Source of the DNA: Solicoccozyma terricola
Lineage: Eukaryota > Basidiomycota > Tremellomycetes > Filobasidiales > Piskurozymaceae
DNA length: 64,000 nt
Reading direction: 5' to 3'
Assembly (NCBI GenBank): GCA_001600875.1
Contig: BCLD01000001.1
Coordinates: forward strand, 430,162 to 494,161
Shown here: one piece after another, positions 58,298-64,000 of the stretch
Position numbering within the stretch: the stretch's first letter is position 1
Layout of the letters: every line of letters begins with the position of its first letter
Notes under the pieces: generated by a model
Told to the model about the DNA's origin: nothing
Database searches by the model: none
The model's input: the letters and a program-made list of their open reading frames with translations, nothing else
Translations under genes and position numbers: made by a program

Positions 58298-58673
58298 CGG
58301 GTGGGGTGTGTGAATTTGGGTCTCCTTGTATGATGCGCATGGAATGATCATGAACAACCAGCAGTTCGGTAGGCGATCCTGACATTGGATGGCCCATGAG
58401 CAAATTCATTCATTCGGTGGACGGGTGTGACGTGTCATTCTTGTGTGGAGCACCGGGGCAGCGGGGCGGGGCAACATCGTCCAGGCAGTGTAACAAGGTC
58501 AGCTTGGGGACATCCACCAACGGTCATCATGGACAGCATCACAGCCTTCACGTCCTGATCTCGCTTCGACACACACGGCTCAGCTGTTCACCAGGTCTTC
58601 CTCCACTCACCCTGGCGAACAAAGCGAACCCATCCAGGACATATCACTCGAGTATCACCATCAAACAAGAACA
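58298..58673. other. Intergenic, about 375 bases
   Basis: Promoter region of the downstream unknown gene. One plus-strand open frame (58396-58782) overlaps the next gene's first exon in another frame and has no family similarity. A CT-rich stretch lies before the start codon. Confidence 0.4.
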
Positions 58674-60384
58674 ATGTCATCCTGTCCTTCCTCCTCACCT
58701 TCCTCCTCCTCTCTCCCTTCCTCAGTCCCCTCGGTGCGCTTCGAAGGAGACTGCACCGTCATCCCGGAAATTGGTCCAATGAAACCTAGACTATCAACAA
58801 GGAAATAGTGAAGTATCCTTTTTCCCCCATTTGTTATCCGCTTGAGAATTCGAGTGTTGATCGGGGTTTAAAAACAACACAGCTCGTTACCTCTCACATT
58901 GAGATCCAAACCATCTCCTGCCCTTTTAAACGATCCTACATTCACTCCATCTCCACCAGGACCCTCGTTCTCCATCACCCTACCGTCGTTATCACGCTCA
59001 CTCTCCCGACCCCAACAAAGCCATAACGGTCCGCTAGAAAGACGCCGTTCAACAGGTCAACATACTGTTCTTCTACAACCTGAACCTGGAAATGAACAAG
59101 ATGAGAGGGAGAGGTATTTAGCTGAATATGGGGTAAGGAGTTGTTTGGTTCGTGGGAATGGAATTGGTAGAGAACGGAGGAATTCATCAGGTTCGGAAAG
59201 CGGGAAAGGTTGTGGACCACCTGTTGTTTCACCGTCTTTACCTTTGATTCCTTTGGTACCTACAACACCGACAACTCATGGGAATCCGGGATCACCATCG
59301 CAATCTAATTCATCACGGAGTGTTTTATCAATCAAACGTAGATTTTCGAATTCTCTCTCAAATGGAGGTCGTCATTCGACTGTTCATCCTGGTTGTATAA
59401 CTGAAGAACCAGAGATGGAGAATACAGTTGATGCTCGAGAACATGGAGAGGTTGACGAAAATCCATCATCGGATGGAAGGAGAAGGATTAGATTAGCATC
59501 TGTGGCATTGTCACGATCTATATCTTCTTCCATTTCCTCGACTTCCACAATGGGAACACACGGAATGACCAACCCAGGAGGAGGTGGTAAAGTGGACAAC
59601 GAGAAGATACCCCTTCGTGGATGTTGTCAAGCATGTGAACGAGCATCCGAACTAGGAGGACGGGAGGAACATGAATGGGAAATCGAGTTTGATAAAAGAG
59701 CACGAGAGAAAAGGGATAGAGATGAAAAGGATAAAGAAAAGAATGTCGATGTGTTTGCGCTTGGAACTGAGGTGGATGGTGATGTTCAAGTTAAACGAAT
59801 GGACGTGGTGGTTGATGAAGTCGATTGTGCAAGGAAAGGGAAATGTGGAGATGGTGTTTGGTAGGTGTGAAAGGTCCCGTGTAGGGTTCTGGGTTCATTT
59901 ACGCTGACATCCGTTGTTTGACCCTCTCTGATGACCATCAAGGATCACCACTCGTCCTGGAATCCTCTTGACCACAACACCAATCGCATCATCTTCAGTT
60001 GATCAAGTGCAACCAGACTGCGTCTCGCCATCTCCCAACCTCGAACAAAAACTCGAAGAAACATTCAGTTACTTTGATATGTTACCCACTTCAGGTAATG
60101 GGGTTAACGAAGTTCAAGATTCGCCGACTATGATGACGCCGTCCGAATCGATTCCGGAGACCAAGGCTTCAAGGGAGGAGGAAGAAGGAGTTCGTACTAC
60201 GATCGCTCCATCGTCGAAAAATCAGACAACAACCGTTGTCAGGGATTCAACGAAACGATATACCGGACCGATAGAACCTCTTCCACCTCAGCCGAAGAGG
60301 ACGACTTCAAACTCAACTCGGGAGGGAAAGAGGAGTGGCGGATGGTTGGGATTCTCCGTCACCAAGGCGTTGGGAGTCATGTAA
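58674..60384 (+). CDS. Unknown Ser-rich protein with short conserved-looking motifs
   Basis: I do not recognise a named family. Three exons (about 58674-58807, 58883-59860, 59943-60384) join in phase to about 517 aa. The N-terminus has a serine/proline run, then VRFEGDCTVIPEIGPMKPR and STRKYSLPLTLRSKPSPALL, which look like conserved docking motifs. The middle is Ser/Arg-rich with many possible phosphorylation sites (SIKRRFSNSLSNGG). A cysteine cluster, PLRGCCQACERASELG, precedes a charged helix (EIEFDKRAREKRDRDEKDK). The end is EGKRSGGWLGFSVTKALGVM. No membrane segment is seen. Basidiomycete proteins with a similar FEGxCxxIP and YSLPL start exist as I recall, but their role is unknown to me. 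Confidence 0.6.
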
Positions 60385-60538
60385 TACCTTAGTCACCGAT
60401 AGGGTCTCGGGGGGTCTCGGACAGTTGTACGACGTTCTTCAGAGTAGGTTATGTTAGTGGTTCGCATTCTTGTGGAATTTATTTTGTATACTTTCGTGGC
60501 GTCGTGACATCATACTCGTGGACATACGTTCCTCGCTT

Positions 60539-63500
60539 TCATGCAGATTGCCTAGTTACCGACTCGCCATCCGTATGCTCTTCGTCATCTCCTGACATTG
60601 ACCCGTCAAACTCGCTATCCTCGCCACCCGGCACACCTGACAACTCCCTATGCTCTACCTCATAGCCGACGGCGGTCAGAGAGTCGGCGATCTTCTCCGA
60701 CAGCGCTGGTGCCGCGGCCACAGCAGCGACGGACGTTTTCGAGGAGAAAAGGGGAAGCCACCACGTTTTGAAGGCTTCACGAACTTGGTCAAGGGAGACG
60801 TGCTGCGGAGACATATAACGATTGCTCAACCGAGTGCCCACGGAAAAACGTGACCGATCGTCGACTCACCGTCAACGCCCTCAGCAACCTTGCGCCTTGG
60901 TCTCCTGGCAGATTCTTCAAAGCCTCGTTGAGGAAGACGGTTGAAGCCTGCCGATGCGAGGTGGTGAATTTCAGCGGAGCGTTGGTGGGATACTCAATGT
61001 ACTCACAGCCGTTCCAACGTTGCCCTCTTGCCTTGCCAAAGAGAACGCCATTGTGGACTTGGCAGCGCTGACAATGTTTTCGTCAAGCTCGATCTGGAGG
61101 TGACAAGTCAGATCGTTTTCGGAAGGGTGTGATGTTCAAACTCACCGAGCCGTCCACCAATCCCTGCAGGCAATCAGCAGCCGCCTTGATAGCTTTGGCA
61201 GCATCGGGACTTCGATACACAGTGAAACACAACAAGCCGTACTCTTCTTCCACGTCAACAGAAGCGCCGTAGGCGAGTCCAGCACCGCGAATGCGTTTCT
61301 GGGCACGTATGAGGAATCAGCAGATCAGCAGTCGGTTCCATCCGATCCAGCTTCCAAATCATAACTCACCCAGAAGTAAGACTCGAGAGCGTTGAGAACA
61401 CCCGCAGACAGTTTCACCGCGGCGAGATCCTTGTGCTCCCATCCCAGTGGACCCTTGCCGTAAACGGTGGCGTAGCTTCCCTCGATGCTTCCCATTGAGA
61501 CAACCACAGCCTGTCATCGGTGCAGATGATGTCACGTTAGCACGTTATAGCGCAATTGCGGGATCGACGATCTCACTTTTGTGTGTGGATTGACTCCAAG
61601 GTCAGTCATGGTATTCCTAGAAATCGGTACTGGTGCCGTCGGGACCTCCTAAATGAGAGGGATAAATCAGGAATCAGAGCGTAATTGGCATGTTAGACCT
61701 CAGGGTACGCACCTTCACGTTCAGGAAATGTTTCGCCCAAGCGGACCTTGGATTTGGGATTGCCATGACATCAGCCGCCACAGACACACGCAAGGCGGTG
61801 GGTTCGAGCACTGTGAGGAGTGCAGAGACGGTCACATCGCAGGTCAAGCAGAAATGGAAGACAGCAACGTACGGCATTTCCGAAGAGATTCTAGCTTTCC
61901 GACCACCTGCTCTGGCTGCGAATGAAGTTCCTCTTCCATTTGGGGTAGGAACTCGATCGATGCAAGTAGACCAGTTGCTTGAGAAGCGGATTTGAATCGG
62001 TCGAAAACTAGGCCAGATGCGGTCGAGCCGGCAATGCGTGATCCATTTCGTTTCCGTTCGGGAAGCTCTTGAAGGAGCTTGGCAAGAGTAATTTGAAGTC
62101 TACATGGGCACCAATTGAGACATTTTGAAACAATCGCAGTCTCAGACATGAAACTCACCTCTCCACCGAGAAAACACTCTTACTCAAGAGATCACGCAGC
62201 CTGAGGAAGCCATGATCAGTCGCTCGTCAAACCAGAGAACCTTCGACAGGGCACTCACCATGTGATGGTCTTCTCATAGGAATCCTTCTCCACCTTGAAG
62301 CTGACATGCATGAGCTCTGGATAGTCCCCTCTAATGGATAGTCCCGTATCGTAGGATACGGTCAACTCGGTGAGTTGTTGTACGACTTCCTCGTGACTCA
62401 ACATCCCTTCCGGACGAAGAACACCAAGACCAAAGAAGGCAGAATGGTACAGCTTGAGGTATCTGAGGATGAAGGTTGGCACATGAGTTGAATAGTTCGA
62501 TGGGTGAACTGCCGACAGATACTTACGGCTTCAGCTCAGCTGGAACCCCAGTCGTATCAATGACCGCACGGATGACAATGAAGTTTGACTGGACCCGATC
62601 TGCATCAGCTTGAATTGCCTCCAAAATAAACCAGCAACACTCACCTCGATATGACTATAGTGTACAAAGTATGGCAATTTGTCACCATCTGCATCTATGT
62701 GCGCTTGGATGCGCTTTGAAGGTTTGCCGAGAGAACCGGCAGGATTGACAGCGCTAGAAATCGAAGCAACTGATCAGAAGATGGGATACTAAAGCACAAT
62801 GAACCCGTAGATTTCACCTTTCGACAGGGATCCAATCGATCTTTGTAGCCTGTTTGCAAATTGGAATCAGCAGATGATCGTCGTCTGAGAGCAGTTTCTA
62901 CTCACGTCCGAGATTGGGAAGTCGGTAATCATATTGTCTGGGATCGGTCTATCATTCTCCTCTTGTGCTTCCTCGAGTTCCTTCGCTTTCTTGGCTAGTC
63001 CATCTTCCCCCAATTCTGCCTTGCGTTTTTCGACTCTGGCTTTATCTTCTGACACAATCTTGTCGGCCAGCTCGGCTGATGGTTTACCAATGATAGTGAT
63101 GGAAGAGTTATCGAGAAGGTACCTGGAAGCATGTCGTTAGTCAGGGGCCCTCGGTCTCAAATTGAGGGAATTCTCACCTTTTCAAGAGGTTGATCCAGTC
63201 ACTTGCAGACCAGGTAAGCAGCTCATCGTACCATTTGAGGTCGTCAAAGGATCGCTTCAGATCCTTAGCATTTGCGTCCGAGTATAGGAAATCTGCCGAG
63301 GGGTCCGGAGGACATTAGCATTACTTTGCAACAAGGCCAGTAACGTGACTCACCTGACACGATCGCATTTGTGAGCACCCCAGTCACACTCGACTCTGCC
63401 TGCGCTAATAGCTTTCTCCTGTCACGCCTTATGACAGAGGACAATCGCTCCATATCAATATCTTCCTTGTCTGCCAGCTTGCGCAGAAATGCGGTGACCT

Positions 63501-64000
63501 CCCCAGCGATGGTATCCAATTTAGCATATGGAACGCCGGAGATACCGCAAGTGAGTTCGGCGGCACTAGCCCGGTCTTCAGAGTAAAAGTCAATGGATGT
63601 GCAAGCTGGAGTCGAGATTTCAATAAATTCCTTTGCAAGGGGTGCGATTTCGGAATCGGTGAGATAGGTGGTCAAGACATCGAAGGCCTGCAAGAAAGTG
63701 CGGGATGGTCAGTGCCGCTGTTAGACTGACTGGAACGCTAATCTTCCCACCAGCTCTTCCAGGAATGCGCCACTTTTGGGTCCTCGCCATCCTATCGTGA
63801 CTTCGCCTACACTCTCATCCTTCTCCATGAATGGGACGACCTCGACCACGTCTTTCTTGACCACAGGTCCAGGACCAGATGGAGTTTCCAGGAAAGGTCG
63901 CTTGAAACCTGGAGGTGGGATACTTGGGATGGTTGGTTGATGCGCGAGGATGAGAGGATCAATCTCGTTGTTGAGAATGTTTAACAGTTTGCGGAGAGGG
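60539..64000 (-). CDS. M16-family zinc metalloprotease, C-terminal portion, runs off the right edge
   Basis: Homologue of pitrilysin/insulysin-type proteases, most like the uncharacterised yeast YOL098C (SDD3) group rather than presequence protease. The N-terminal half with the HxxEH zinc motif lies beyond base 64000, so activity cannot be judged. Visible in order: DEVTIGWRGPKSGAFLEE-type domain start (VGEVTIGWRGPKSGAF), AFDVLTTYLTDSEIAPL, ERLSSVIRRDRRKLLAQ, DDLKWYDELLTWSASDW, YLLDNSSITIIGKPSAELA, a Lys/Glu coiled segment, SNFIVIRAVIDTTGVPAEL, LSHEEVVQQLTELTVSYD, and the C-terminal ALSEKIADSLTAVGYEVEH. The tail is acidic (SEFDGSMSGDDEEHTDG). Many short introns (at least ten) interrupt it. The final stop is at 60539. 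Confidence 0.8.

Noticed and set aside
1..64000. Search for transposons, CRISPR arrays, tRNA or rRNA genes
   Set aside because: No reverse transcriptase, transposase or integrase motifs, no regular spaced repeats, and no cloverleaf that I could recognise by eye; a tRNA scan could still find one that I missed.

Overview
This window looks like a stretch of nuclear genome from a basidiomycete fungus, most likely a tremellomycete related to Cryptococcus or Kwoniella. The evidence is the gene content, compact spacing, both-strand layout, and many short GT-AG introns (often 45-100 bases, with CTNAC-like branch sites). All protein identifications come from reading spliced exons by eye; no database search was possible. 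Exon borders were checked by phase agreement and may be off by a base or two. No tRNA, rRNA, CRISPR array, transposon or prophage was found.

Left part (1-19 kb). A gene running off the left edge and a small unknown gene precede a CTR-family copper transporter. It lies tail to tail with a CLC chloride channel; relatives of both act in copper homeostasis. Next come a PNUTS-like phosphatase-1 regulator with a 53-base poly-C run in an intron, an unresolved small gene, an NFKBIL1-like protein divergent from ATG5, a low-complexity nuclear-type protein, and a DUF1348 protein.

Middle part (19-45 kb). This holds phosphoserine aminotransferase, an unknown acidic protein, a Gfo/Idh/MocA oxidoreductase, lumazine synthase divergent from the geranylgeranyltransferase-I beta subunit, a coiled-coil protein, a small membrane protein resembling a complex I subunit, eIF3i divergent from GPI12/PIG-L, a second coiled-coil protein, DNA polymerase eta, the SDH assembly factor SDHAF4, and the ESCRT-0 subunit Vps27.

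Right part (45-64 kb). RPB1 (largest subunit of RNA polymerase II) fills about 6.5 kb. It is followed by a short-form RNase Z, the mitochondrial fission WD40 adaptor Mdv1, a small L51/S25-like mitochondrial ribosomal candidate, an unknown serine-rich protein, and an M16-family metalloprotease running off the right edge.

Most genes are housekeeping genes and the window does not contain an obvious gene cluster or a new defence or mobile system. The points most worth following are the modular, frame-preserving exons of the RPB1 C-terminal domain, the copper CTR-CLC pair, the poly-C intron, a set of very small exons, an extended UBZ finger in polymerase eta, and several unknown proteins whose spliced models hold together.
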